Of a DNA stretch of 64,000 nt, positions 10,078 through 17,946 are shown in pieces. This DNA comes from Arthrobacter sp. SDTb3-6 (GTDB taxonomy: Bacteria; Actinomycetota; Actinomycetes; Actinomycetales; Micrococcaceae), in assembly GCF_013376095.1 (NCBI RefSeq), contig NZ_JAAMFN010000001.1:62001-126000 (forward strand). The letters run 5' to 3'. Positions within the stretch are counted from its first letter, which is position 1. Every line of letters starts with the position of its first letter. Below the pieces are notes generated by a model. That model did no database searches, was not told the origin of the DNA, and was given only the letters and a program-made list of their open reading frames with translations. The translations under genes and the position numbers were made by a program.

Positions 10078-10091
10078 ACCGGCTGGACGGT
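10057..10091. promoter_or_regulatory. Double palindromic operator for the TetR-family regulator
   Basis: Two 14-bp sites, ACCGTCTAGTCGGT (10057-10070) and ACCGGCTGGACGGT (10078-10091), share the palindromic form ACCGNCTNGNCGGT. Their centres are 21 bp apart, two helical turns. The pair is also an overall inverted repeat. The position between divergent exporter and tetR genes, over the exporter promoter, indicates a repressor site. Confidence 0.75.
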
Positions 10092-10109
10092 GTAGTTCAT
10101 CACTTCTTG

Positions 10110-10115
10110 TAGTCT
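10110..10115 (+). promoter_or_regulatory. -10 box of a leaderless promoter (tetR)
   Basis: TAGTCT ends 6 nt before the ATG at 10122. No Shine-Dalgarno sequence precedes the gene. Confidence 0.5.
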
Positions 10116-10121
10116 TGTTCC

Positions 10122-10688
10122 ATGACTACACAACCGTCCGCGCGAGCGAGGGTCCTGCAGGCGTACGAGGACCTGCTGATCAACGACGGACCCCGCGCGG
10201 CCACGTTGGATGCGGTCGCAGCGGCAGCAGGAGTGTCCAAGGGCGGGCTCCTTTACCACTTCAAAAGCAAGGAAGCCCTGACCGCCGGCCTGGTGGAAAA
10301 GATGCGCGAACTGGCCGAAGTCGACTTTGCCCGCATGGCCCACGACCCGGACGGCTGCGCCAACTACTACGTGCGCACCAGCGTCTTCGGCGGCACCACC
10401 TTTGACCGCACGGTGGTCGCCGCGATGCGCCTGGCCCAGGGCGAAGAATCCACCGTCCGGGCCGCCTTTACCGAAATGCACGAACGCTGGTACCAGCTCA
10501 TCCTCGGCGACATCCAGGACGCCGCGGTGGCCCGGGCCGTCCTGCTCATTGGCGACGGGCTGTACTACAACGCGGCACTCTTCGGCCTCCCGGCCCATGC
10601 CGGGGCCGACGCCGGACCCGAGGGGAGCGTCGATGTCCAGTCGCTGCTGGCGGTGGTCGGGCGCATGGGTTCCGGTGCCCGGACCTGA
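10122..10688 (+). CDS. TetR-family transcriptional repressor
   Basis: A 188-residue regulator. The N-terminal TetR helix-turn-helix is clear: residues ~10-55 contain VLQAYEDLLINDGPRAATLDA followed by AAAAGVSKGGLLYHFKSKEAL. The C-terminal ligand domain is variable, as usual. It is divergent from the DHA2 exporter gene and most likely represses it from the double palindrome at 10057-10091; its own promoter adjoins the operator, so autoregulation is probable. Ligand unknown. Confidence 0.9.
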   Translation: MTTQPSARARVLQAYEDLLINDGPRAATLDAVAAAAGVSKGGLLYHFKSKEALTAGLVEKMRELAEVDFARMAHDPDGCANYYVRTSVFGGTTFDRTVVAAMRLAQGEESTVRAAFTEMHERWYQLILGDIQDAAVARAVLLIGDGLYYNAALFGLPAHAGADAGPEGSVDVQSLLAVVGRMGSGART

Positions 10689-10767
10689 CATTCCCGGCGC
10701 CTCCCACCTTTCGCACGCCCGCGGCGGGCCGCACCTCAGTGGACCCATGTGCGGGCCACTCGGCCGG

Positions 10768-10773
10768 TAGGCT
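10768..10773 (+). promoter_or_regulatory. -10 box of a leaderless promoter (hadA-hadB-MFS-murB cluster)
   Basis: TAGGCT ends 6 nt before the ATG at 10780. The GGAG between them is too close to the ATG to act as a ribosome site. Confidence 0.5.
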
Positions 10774-10779
10774 TGGAGC

Positions 10780-11229
10780 ATGACCATCAACCCCAAATTG
10801 CAGGGCCGCAGCTATCCGGCCGGCGATGTTTACAGCGTGGGCCGCGAGTCCATCCGTGAATTTGCGCGTGCCGTCAAGGCCGTCCACCCAGCCCACTTTG
10901 ACGTTGCCGCAGCCCGGGCGCTGGGCCATGGCGACCTCGTGGCGCCGCCCACCTACGCCATCATCGTCGCGCAGCGCGCCGACGCCCAGCTGATCAACGA
11001 TCCCGAGTCCGGCATCGACTTTTCCCGCGTGGTCCATGCGGAGCAGAAATTCACCCACCATCGCCCCATCGTGGCCGGCGACGACCTCGTGGCCGAACTC
11101 CACGTCGACACGGTCCGGGCCATGGGCGGTGGCGCCATGATCACCACACGCGCCGAAATATCCACCGTGGCCGGGGACGCCGTTGCCACGACAGTGTCCG
11201 CCATCCTGGTGCGCGGGGAAGGGCAGTAA
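10780..11229 (+). CDS. MaoC-like N-terminal dehydratase, HadA-like (UPF0336)
   Basis: A 149-residue hot-dog-fold protein of the FAS1-dehydratase-like/HadA group. Visible family features are SYPAGDVYSVGRESIREFARAV at the N-terminus, APPTYAIIVAQRA, and HAEQKFTHHRPIVAGDDL. In mycobacteria HadA pairs with HadB to form a (3R)-hydroxyacyl-ACP dehydratase of FAS-II, HadA lacking the catalytic dyad. Here the stop overlaps the next start by 1 nt (TAATG), so the two are translationally coupled and probably form a heterodimer. Arthrobacter-like bacteria lack mycolic acids, so the substrate is unknown. First gene of a four-gene overlapping cluster. Confidence 0.8.
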   Translation: MTINPKLQGRSYPAGDVYSVGRESIREFARAVKAVHPAHFDVAAARALGHGDLVAPPTYAIIVAQRADAQLINDPESGIDFSRVVHAEQKFTHHRPIVAGDDLVAELHVDTVRAMGGGAMITTRAEISTVAGDAVATTVSAILVRGEGQ

Positions 11230-11654
11230 TGAACTTTGCAGAACTCGCAACGGGCCAGGAAATCGGTACCCGTACCCTTGAAATCTCCCGGGCGGACCTG
11301 GTGAAGTATGCCGGTGCCTCCGGGGACTTCAACCCCATCCACTGGAACGAACGCTTTGCCCGGGAGGTGGAGCTGCCCGGCGTCATCGCCCACGGCATGT
11401 TCACCATGGGGGCGGCCGTGCAGCTGGTGACCGACTGGGCGGGCGACCCCGCCGCCGTCGTCAGTTACGGCACACGCTTCACCAAGCCGGTGCCGGTGGC
11501 CGACCTGGACGGGGCCCCGGGAGCCGTCGTCGAGGTGTCCGGCACCATCGGCGCCCTTGACGCCGTGGCCCGCACGGCCCGGATCGACCTGGCCGTCACC
11601 CTGGACGGCCAAAAGGTGCTCATCAAGGCCCAGGCCACGGTCCGGGTGGCGTGA
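11229..11654 (+). CDS. MaoC-family dehydratase, HadB-like
   Basis: A 141-residue hot-dog-fold hydratase/dehydratase. The catalytic hydratase motif is present: YAGASGDFNPIHWNERFARE carries the Asp and His that act on the 3-hydroxyacyl thioester, and the following GVIAHGMFTMG is the usual helix. It is the catalytic partner of the HadA-like protein encoded just upstream. The next gene starts inside its stop codon (GTGA, 4-nt overlap). Function as a 3-hydroxyacyl-thioester dehydratase is well supported by family; the pathway is unknown. Confidence 0.85.
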   Translation: MNFAELATGQEIGTRTLEISRADLVKYAGASGDFNPIHWNERFAREVELPGVIAHGMFTMGAAVQLVTDWAGDPAAVVSYGTRFTKPVPVADLDGAPGAVVEVSGTIGALDAVARTARIDLAVTLDGQKVLIKAQATVRVA

Positions 11655-13066
11655 GCAGCAGCTCCCCTGCCAACAGCTCCGGCAGCGACTCACGCAGCGT
11701 CAAGGCCTGGCGCAACGGCGTGGTCACCGCCTACGCCGGTTCCGGGCTGGTCTTCTCCACCTGGGTCTCACGCATCCCGGCAATCCGCGACGATCTGCAC
11801 CTGACGCCGGCCAAGGTGGGCCTGATCCTGCTGTGCATGTCGCTGGGGTCGTTCGTGTCGGTGGCCGTTTCCGGGCTGGTGGTTCTCCGGCTCGGTTCCC
11901 GGTTGACCACCCGGACCTGCACCACCATCCAGGCCGCGGGCCTGGTGGTCATGGGAGTGGGTGCCAGCGTCTTTGTCAACCCGCTGGTGGTGGGCGGCGG
12001 GCTGGTCGTGGTGGGCCTGGGCACCGCCAGCTTCAACACCGCCTCCAACATCGAGGGCGCGGCGGTGGAGCGGGCGCTGGGCCGGCACATCATGCCGCGC
12101 CTGCACGGCTCCTTCAGCATCGGCACGGTCGTGGGCGCCGGGCTGGGCGCCCTGGCCGCTTCCGTGCACCTGCCCGTGGCCATCCACGTCGCCGTCATGG
12201 CCGCCATCGTCTGGACCGCCATCTGGTTTGCCACCCGCCACTACCAGGCGGACCGGCGTGCGGCGGAGGCGGGGCGTGGCCAGGGCGCCGTCCGGCTGGG
12301 CGAGCTCGACTCCGTGCCGGGCACCGGCCCCATTCCCCTCGTCAAGCCGGGCACGACGCCGGGTTCCCCTGCCAGGCGGGCGGGCCCGCCCGACCCTGCG
12401 GCCGAAGCCGCCGCCGCCCTGGCCGCGGAAAGCAGCAGGCTGGCCCGGGCCAAGCTCGACGGCAAGGCCAAGATTGCCGCCGCCTGGCGGGACCCCCGCA
12501 CCCTGCTCATCGGTGTGCTGGTGCTGGGCCTGGCCCTGGCCGAAGGCGCCGCAGGGGACTGGGTGGCGCTGGCGATGGCTGACGGCTACGGATCCTCCAA
12601 CGCCACCGGCGCGCTCGGCTACGGCATCTTTGTCTCCGCCATGACCGTGGGCCGCTTCGCCGGCACCTGGGTCCTGGACCGCTACGGCCGCGTCGCCACG
12701 CTGCGGGCCAGCGCGGCCCTGGCCGTCGCCGGACTGGCCGTCTTTGTGTTTGCCCCGGGCCCGGAGGTCGCCCTGGCCGCCCTCGTCTTTTGGGGCCTGG
12801 GCTCCGCCCTCGGGTTCCCGGTGGGCATGTCCGCGGCATCGGATGACCCGGACCACGCAGCGGCCCGCGTCTCCGTGGTCTCCACGATCGGCTACGGTGC
12901 ATTCCTGGGCGGCCCGCCGCTGTTGGGCCTGTTGGCCGAGCACGTGGGCGTGCTGCATTCCCTGCTGGCCGTCCTGGCCATGCTGGTGGTCGCCTTTGTG
13001 CTGACGCCGGTGGTCCGCAAACCCGCGGCGGCCATCGCCCGCGAAGGCACTACTGTTGAAGCGTGA
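11651..13066 (+). CDS. MFS transporter (YbjJ-like)
   Basis: A 471-residue membrane protein starting with GTG at 11651 inside the stop of the dehydratase gene. About 12 hydrophobic helices are split by a long hydrophilic central loop (about residues 195-275, rich in Ala, Gly, Pro). The first half has GLVFSTWVSRIPAIRDDLHL and PAKVGLILLCMSLGS, typical of YbjJ-like MFS proteins of unknown substrate. Its last codons overlap murB by 4 nt. Its place between a dehydratase pair and murB suggests a cell-envelope role, but this is inference. Confidence 0.8.
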   Translation: MSSSSPANSSGSDSRSVKAWRNGVVTAYAGSGLVFSTWVSRIPAIRDDLHLTPAKVGLILLCMSLGSFVSVAVSGLVVLRLGSRLTTRTCTTIQAAGLVVMGVGASVFVNPLVVGGGLVVVGLGTASFNTASNIEGAAVERALGRHIMPRLHGSFSIGTVVGAGLGALAASVHLPVAIHVAVMAAIVWTAIWFATRHYQADRRAAEAGRGQGAVRLGELDSVPGTGPIPLVKPGTTPGSPARRAGPPDPAAEAAAALAAESSRLARAKLDGKAKIAAAWRDPRTLLIGVLVLGLALAEGAAGDWVALAMADGYGSSNATGALGYGIFVSAMTVGRFAGTWVLDRYGRVATLRASAALAVAGLAVFVFAPGPEVALAALVFWGLGSALGFPVGMSAASDDPDHAAARVSVVSTIGYGAFLGGPPLLGLLAEHVGVLHSLLAVLAMLVVAFVLTPVVRKPAAAIAREGTTVEA

Positions 13067-14145
13067 GTGAAAACGTGCTGCTGAGTTCCCTGACCACCCT
13101 TGGCGTGGGAGGCCCCGCACGCAACTATGCCGAGGCGGCGACGGAGGCCGAAATCATCGCCGCCGTCCGTTCCGCGGACGACGCCGGCGAGCACCTGTTG
13201 ATTGTGGGCGGCGGCTCCAACCTGGTGGTCTCCGACGACGGCTTTGACGGCACGGTCCTGAAGATCGCCAGCCAGGGCTTTACGGCCACCGCCGAAGACT
13301 CCTGCGGCGGGGCGTCCGTGGTGGTCCAGGCCGGCCACGACTGGGATGACTTTGTCCACCAGTCCGTGCTCCACGCCTGGAGCGGGCTCGAGGCGCTCTC
13401 CGGCATTCCCGGCCTCGCCGGAGCCACCCCCGTGCAAAACGTGGGCGCCTACGGTGCCGATGTTTCCCAGACCATTGCCGCCGTGCGGACCTGGGACCGG
13501 GAAAGGAACGCCGTCCGCACCTTCACGAATTCGGAACTGAAGTTTGGCTACCGCGACTCCATCATCAAGCAAACCACGGCCGACGGCTCACCGCGCTACG
13601 TGGTCCTGACGGTGGAATTCCAGCTGCTGTTGGGCCGCATGAGCGCCCCGGTGAAGTACGCCGAGCTGGCCCGCCGCCTGGGTGTGGAGGTGGGCAGGCG
13701 TGCGAATTCGCTGGAGCTGCGCCGCGCCGTCCTGGAACTGCGCGCAGCCAAGGGCATGGTGCTGGACCCTGGCGACCGCGACACCTTCTCCACGGGTTCG
13801 TTTTTCACCAACCCGATCGTTGCCGCCCCGGTGGCGGACGCGCTGCCCGCCGACGCCCCGCGCTATCCCGCGGCGGACGGGTTGACCAAGCTCAGCGCCG
13901 CCTGGCTCATTGAGCACGCGGGCTTCTCCAAGGGCTACGGCCTGGCCCTGGACGGGGGGAAGGACGACGCCGGGACCCCGGCCCGCGCTTCCCTGTCCAC
14001 CAAACACACCCTCGCCATCACGAACCGTGGCGGGGCCACGGCCGGCGACGTGCTGGGGGTCGCACGCAAGGTGCGGGACGGCGTCGTGCGCCAGTTCGGC
14101 ATCACCCTGCACCCGGAGCCGGTGCTGGTGGGCTGCCGGCTCTGA
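13063..14145 (+). CDS. murB: UDP-N-acetylenolpyruvoylglucosamine reductase (MurB)
   Basis: A 360-residue FAD enzyme that reduces UDP-GlcNAc-enolpyruvate to UDP-MurNAc with NADPH in cytosolic peptidoglycan synthesis. The FAD-binding part is seen in LTTLGVGGPA, LLIVGGGSNLVVSD and GIPGLAGATPVQNVGAYG. The type I region contains FGYRDS, the catalytic-Ser segment FSTGSFFTNP, and a C-terminal PEPVLVGCRL with the conserved Glu. GTG at 13063 overlaps the MFS stop by 4 nt, so murB depends on the upstream promoter unless an internal one exists. Confidence 0.95.
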   Translation: MSENVLLSSLTTLGVGGPARNYAEAATEAEIIAAVRSADDAGEHLLIVGGGSNLVVSDDGFDGTVLKIASQGFTATAEDSCGGASVVVQAGHDWDDFVHQSVLHAWSGLEALSGIPGLAGATPVQNVGAYGADVSQTIAAVRTWDRERNAVRTFTNSELKFGYRDSIIKQTTADGSPRYVVLTVEFQLLLGRMSAPVKYAELARRLGVEVGRRANSLELRRAVLELRAAKGMVLDPGDRDTFSTGSFFTNPIVAAPVADALPADAPRYPAADGLTKLSAAWLIEHAGFSKGYGLALDGGKDDAGTPARASLSTKHTLAITNRGGATAGDVLGVARKVRDGVVRQFGITLHPEPVLVGCRL

Positions 14146-14154
14146 CCCCTCAGA

Positions 14155-14236
14155 CGCTCCCGCGCAATCGGGGGTGTTTTCGCCGTCGCTCCCGCGCAAT
14201 CGGGGGTGTTTTTCCTGACGCTCCCTCACTTCCGGC
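14155..14236. repeat. Tandem intergenic repeat, 32-bp period, about 2.6 copies
   Basis: Two identical 26-bp units start at 14155 and 14187, each opening with CGCTCCCGCGCAATCGGGGG and ending TGTTTT. A third, diverged unit (CGCTCCCTCACTTCCGG) starts at 14219. The regular 32-bp spacing suggests local duplication of a short intergenic element. No coding capacity. Confidence 0.8.
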
Positions 14237-14242
14237 GGCGCA

Positions 14243-14260
14243 CCCCTACCGCGGTAGGGG
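14243..14260. promoter_or_regulatory. 18-bp perfect palindrome upstream of the desaturase gene
   Basis: CCCCTACCGCGGTAGGGG is perfectly self-complementary and lies about 120 bp before the desaturase start, right after the tandem repeat. A dimeric regulator of lipid desaturation could bind here; it could instead be part of the repeat array. Confidence 0.5.
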
Positions 14261-14381
14261 GTCAAGACCGCTCCCGGGTGTGATGTGGCCGGGTGTCCTT
14301 TTTACATAACGTAGAAGTCAGATCGAGACTTTTTACTTTTACGTGATGATTGGGCATCCGTGAGGCAACTGGAGGAGCACC

Positions 14382-15506
14382 ATGTCATCCGCAACACTTG
14401 ACAGCACGGACCTGCTGGACGGGGCACCCGCCGTCCGGCCTGTGCGCAAGCGCCCCGCACGGGACCGCCACGTCACCGACTTCATCCAGCTGTGCGAGCA
14501 GGTCCGCGACGCCGGGCTCATGGAGCGCGACATCAAATGGTACGTGGGCCGCTTCGTCCGCCAGGGGATCGGCTACCTTGCCGTCCTGGCGTTGTTCCTG
14601 ACGCTGGGGCAGAGCTGGTGGCAGCTGGCCACCGCCGTGCTGTTCGCGTTCCTGTGCACGCACACCGCCTTCCTCTCGCACGACGCCGCACACCGCCAGG
14701 TGTTTGCCTCCGCCAAGAAAAACGCGTGGCTGGCCCGTATCTCCGGCAACCTGTTCGTGGGGCTGTCCTACGGCTGGTGGATGAACAAGCACGGCAAGCA
14801 CCACCTGAACCCGAACAAGATCGGCGTTGACGGCGACATCGACCCCGGCGCCCTCGTGTTTGACCCGGAAAACGCCGCCAAGCGCACCGGCTTTGCCAAG
14901 TGGTTCGCCCGCCGCCAGGGCGCGTTCTTCTTCCCCCTGCTGACGCTGGCCATGCTGGACCTGCACATCTCCGCCGTCCGCCGCGTGGTGGACCGCAAGC
15001 AGATTGTGCCCGAACGCAAGGCCGAGATCGCCATGCTGGTGGTCCGCCTCGTGATCCTCCCGGCGTTTACCGTCTGGTTCCTTGGCTGGGGCCTCGGGCT
15101 GGCTTTCATCGCCGTGCAGGTCATGGCGCTGGGCCTCTACATGGGCGGCTCCTTCGCCCCCAACCACAAGGGCATGCCGCTGGTTCCCAAGGACGTCAAG
15201 ATCGACTTCATGCGCCGCCAGACCCTGATGAGCCGCAACATCTCCGGAGGGTGGTGGGTGGACGCCGGCATGGGCGGGCTGAACTACCAGATCGAGCACC
15301 ACCTCTTCCCCACCATGTCCTCCAAGAACCTCAAGGCCGTCCAGCCCATGGTCCGGGCCTATTGCGCCGAGCGGAACATCACGTACACGGAAACCACACT
15401 GGGCCGGTCGTACATGATCGTTATGCGCTACCTGAACCGCGTGGGCCTGGGCCAGCGCGACCCCTTCGAGTGCCCCATCACCGCCCAGCTCCGATCCGCC
15501 CGCTAA
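14382..15506 (+). CDS. Fatty acid (acyl-lipid) desaturase
   Basis: A 374-residue membrane di-iron desaturase that introduces double bonds into acyl chains, probably adjusting membrane fluidity. All three histidine boxes are present: HDAAH at residues 100-104, HGKHH at 137-141, and QIEHH at 303-307. Hydrophobic segments occupy about residues 60-100 and 215-260. The ATG at 14382 has AGGAG eight nt upstream. The QxxHH form of the third box is shared by front-end (delta-6-like) and several actinobacterial desaturases, so the bond position is open. It stands alone, preceded by a palindrome and an AT-rich region (14300-14345). Confidence 0.9.
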   Translation: MSSATLDSTDLLDGAPAVRPVRKRPARDRHVTDFIQLCEQVRDAGLMERDIKWYVGRFVRQGIGYLAVLALFLTLGQSWWQLATAVLFAFLCTHTAFLSHDAAHRQVFASAKKNAWLARISGNLFVGLSYGWWMNKHGKHHLNPNKIGVDGDIDPGALVFDPENAAKRTGFAKWFARRQGAFFFPLLTLAMLDLHISAVRRVVDRKQIVPERKAEIAMLVVRLVILPAFTVWFLGWGLGLAFIAVQVMALGLYMGGSFAPNHKGMPLVPKDVKIDFMRRQTLMSRNISGGWWVDAGMGGLNYQIEHHLFPTMSSKNLKAVQPMVRAYCAERNITYTETTLGRSYMIVMRYLNRVGLGQRDPFECPITAQLRSAR

Positions 15507-15534
15507 AGCGTCGACGCTGCCGGGACGTGGGCAC

Positions 15535-15540
15535 TAGATT
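15535..15540 (+). promoter_or_regulatory. -10 box of a leaderless promoter (AlkZ-like gene)
   Basis: TAGATT ends 6 nt before the ATG at 15547. No ribosome-binding site is seen. Confidence 0.5.
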
Positions 15541-15546
15541 GGGTCC

Positions 15547-16689
15547 ATGACCCCCAGCCTCACACCAGCCAAGCTGGCCCGGCTCCGCCTCGCAGCACAA
15601 TGGATCCTGCCCGCGTCCTCCGCCCCCGCCCCCGGGCCGGTGGACGCGGTGCGCCGGCTGACGGCCCTGCAGGGACAGGACTTTCCCGGCGCCCTGTGGT
15701 CCATCGGCCTGCGTGCGCCCGGCACCACCCGCTCGGATGTCGAGGCCGCCTTCAACCGCGGCGAGCTGGTGCGCTCCTGCCCCCTGCGCGGCACGCTCCA
15801 CGTCACCGTGGCGCAGGACCTTGGCTGGATCCTGTCACTGACCGCGGAGCGCATGATGGCGGGCCAGGCCGCCCGGCACCGCCAGCTGGACATTACGACG
15901 CCGGACGTGGAGCAGGTGCGCGGCCTCGCCCTTGCGCTGCTGGAACAGTCGGGCGGCAGGGCCACGCGCGAGGAACTGTTCGCCGCCTTTGAACAGGCGG
16001 GCCAGGGGACCAGGGCCCAGCGCGGCTATCACCTTTTGTTCCTGCTGTCCCTGGACGGAACGCTGGTCCAGGGCCCCGTCAACGGGAGCGCCGGCAATGG
16101 CAACAGCCAGTTTTATGTCAACTCCGCGCAGTGGATCAGGAATCCCCGCACCCTGGACCGCCGGGAGGCCCTCGCCGAACTGGCCCTGCGCTACTTCCGC
16201 GGCCACGGCCCGTCCACCGTCCGGGACTTCCAGTGGTGGTCCAAGCTGACCCTCGCGGACATCAAGGCCGGCCTGGAATACGCGAAGGAACAGCTCGAAG
16301 CGGTGGAATGTGGCGGCGACACGTACTGGCTTGCCCCCGAAACCGCGGACCTGCTGGGCGGCAGCACGCCCGGCGGGCCGCCCGGGGCGCGCTCGGTGCT
16401 CCTGCTGCCGGGCTTTGATGAATACCTGCTCGGCTACACGGACAGGAGCGCGGCCCTGGCGCCGCGACACGCACCGCTTACAGTGCCCGGCAACAACGGA
16501 ATGTTCAAGGCGACCGTGGTGGCCGGCGGCCAGGTGGCCGGAACCTGGCGGAAAGCCCGCGGCGCTGCCGGGCAGCAACGGCCGCCGGCCGGCATCGTGG
16601 TCCCGGAATGCTTTACGGACCTTGGCCCCAACCAGCACAAGTCGCTGGAAAAGTCGGCGAAGGCGTACGCCAAATTCATCGGCACCTAG
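15547..16689 (+). CDS. Winged-helix DNA-binding protein of the AlkZ/YcaQ (HTH_42) superfamily
   Basis: A 380-residue protein with the tandem winged-helix architecture of this superfamily. Visible marks are LTALQGQDFPGAL (residues 39-50), RGTLHVTVAQDLGWIL, YFRGHGPSTVRDFQWWS in the middle, and LLPGFDEYLLGYTDRS in the C-terminal beta region. AlkZ of Streptomyces unhooks azinomycin-type interstrand crosslinks using a QxQ motif; Q42-G-Q44 here matches QxQ rather than the QxD of YcaQ. DNA-glycosylase activity is therefore plausible but unproven, since many homologues are uncharacterised. No natural-product cluster is nearby. Monocistronic, followed by the convergent asd gene. Confidence 0.75.
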   Translation: MTPSLTPAKLARLRLAAQWILPASSAPAPGPVDAVRRLTALQGQDFPGALWSIGLRAPGTTRSDVEAAFNRGELVRSCPLRGTLHVTVAQDLGWILSLTAERMMAGQAARHRQLDITTPDVEQVRGLALALLEQSGGRATREELFAAFEQAGQGTRAQRGYHLLFLLSLDGTLVQGPVNGSAGNGNSQFYVNSAQWIRNPRTLDRREALAELALRYFRGHGPSTVRDFQWWSKLTLADIKAGLEYAKEQLEAVECGGDTYWLAPETADLLGGSTPGGPPGARSVLLLPGFDEYLLGYTDRSAALAPRHAPLTVPGNNGMFKATVVAGGQVAGTWRKARGAAGQQRPPAGIVVPECFTDLGPNQHKSLEKSAKAYAKFIGT

Positions 16690-16720
16690 CAAGGGGTCTC
16701 GACGGGCCCGGCCGCCGGGG

Positions 16721-17866
16721 CTAGAGCGTGCCGGTGGCGATGTTCAGCATGCGGCGCAGCGGCTCCGCGGCGCCCCAGAGGAGCTGGTCGCCCACCGTGA
16801 ACGCACTGATGTACTCCGGGCCCATCTCCATCTTGCGGATGCGGCCCACGGGCACGTCCAGCGTGCCGGAGGCGGCCACCGGGGTGAGGTCCGCCATGGA
16901 TGCCTCCTTCGTGTTCGGCACCACCTTCGCCCACTCGTTGTCGTTGGCCAGCAGTGACTCGATCTCGGCCACGGGGAGGTCCTCGCGCAGCTTGAGCGTG
17001 AGTGCCTGGGAGTGGGAGCGCATGGCGCCGATGCGCACGCACAGCCCGTCCATGATGACGCGGTTGTCGGCGCCGGTGCCCAGGATCTTGTTGGTCTCCA
17101 CCCCGGCCTTCCACTCCTCGCGGGACTGCCCGTTGCCGAGGTCGGAATCGATCCAGGGGATCAGCGAGCCGGCCAGCGGCACGCCGAACTGGCTGGAGTC
17201 GATGCCCTCGCGCTGGTGGGCGAGGACCTTGCGGTCAATGTCCAGGATGGCCGACGCCGGGTCGTCCAGTTCGCTGGACACCTCGGAGTTGAGCGTGCCG
17301 AACTGGGTGAGGAGCTCGCGCATGTGGCGGGCGCCGCCGCCGGAGGCAGCCTGGTACGTCATGGCCGTGCCCCACTCCACCAGGTTGTTCTTGAACAGGC
17401 CGCCCAGGCCCATGAGCATGCAGGAGACGGTGCAGTTGCCGCCGATGAAGTCGCGGGTGCCGTTGGCCAGGCCCTTGTCGATGACGTCGCGGTTGATCGG
17501 GTCCAGGACGATGATCGAGTCGTCGTTCATGCGCAGCGTGGAGGCCGCATCCAGCCACAGCCCGTCCCACCCGCGGCCGCGCAGTTCGGTGTGCACACGC
17601 TTGGTGTAGTCCCCGCCCTGGGCCGTGACAATGATTGGCAGCTTTGCCAGCGTGTCAATGTCAAAGGCATCTTCGAGCCTGCCGGCCCCCGGCGCGAACG
17701 CGGGGGCGCTGCCGCCGGCGTTGGAGGTGGAGAAGAAGACGGGGTTGATGCCTGCGAAGTCGCCTTCGTCCTGCATGCGCTGCATCAGGACGGAACCGAC
17801 CATGCCGCGCCAGCCAACCAGGCCAACTGAAGGAACGCCGGCGGGGGGAACGCTGTGAGAAGTCAT
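16721..17866 (-). CDS. asd: Aspartate-semialdehyde dehydrogenase, E. coli-type
   Basis: A 381-residue NADPH enzyme reducing aspartyl phosphate to aspartate semialdehyde for lysine/DAP, threonine and methionine synthesis. The N-terminal [17 protein letters not shown] binds NADP; the catalytic Cys is in [23 protein letters not shown] and [13 protein letters not shown] follow. These segments are nearly the same as in the E. coli enzyme, whereas many actinobacteria carry the other Asd subfamily. The ATG at 17866 lies 6 nt after TAAACT on the minus strand, so a leaderless mRNA is likely. It lies downstream of the thyA-folA pair on the same strand but with its own promoter. Confidence 0.93.
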   Translation of the reverse strand: MTSHSVPPAGVPSVGLVGWRGMVGSVLMQRMQDEGDFAGINPVFFSTSNAGGSAPAFAPGAGRLEDAFDIDTLAKLPIIVTAQGGDYTKRVHTELRGRGWDGLWLDAASTLRMNDDSIIVLDPINRDVIDKGLANGTRDFIGGNCTVSCMLMGLGGLFKNNLVEWGTAMTYQAASGGGARHMRELLTQFGTLNSEVSSELDDPASAILDIDRKVLAHQREGIDSSQFGVPLAGSLIPWIDSDLGNGQSREEWKAGVETNKILGTGADNRVIMDGLCVRIGAMRSHSQALTLKLREDLPVAEIESLLANDNEWAKVVPNTKEASMADLTPVAASGTLDVPVGRIRKMEMGPEYISAFTVGDQLLWGAAEPLRRMLNIATGTL

Positions 17867-17872
17867 GAGTCC

Positions 17873-17878
17873 AGTTTA
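17873..17878 (-). promoter_or_regulatory. -10 box of a leaderless promoter (asd)
   Basis: TAAACT on the minus strand ends 6 nt before the asd ATG at 17866. Confidence 0.5.
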
Positions 17879-17946
17879 GGGCGGGGAGGCAAATCGGCCG
17901 AAGTCCGTTTCACTGCGTGAACGCTGCCGGGCCGCTTTTGGCAGGC

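Noticed and set aside
11768-13120. A 450-codon minus-strand frame
   Set aside because: Antisense shadow of the MFS transporter gene, which has clear membrane helices and coupled overlaps on the plus strand.
14155-14236. CRISPR array
   Set aside because: The 32-bp period is continuous repeat with almost no unique spacer, and no cas genes are present.
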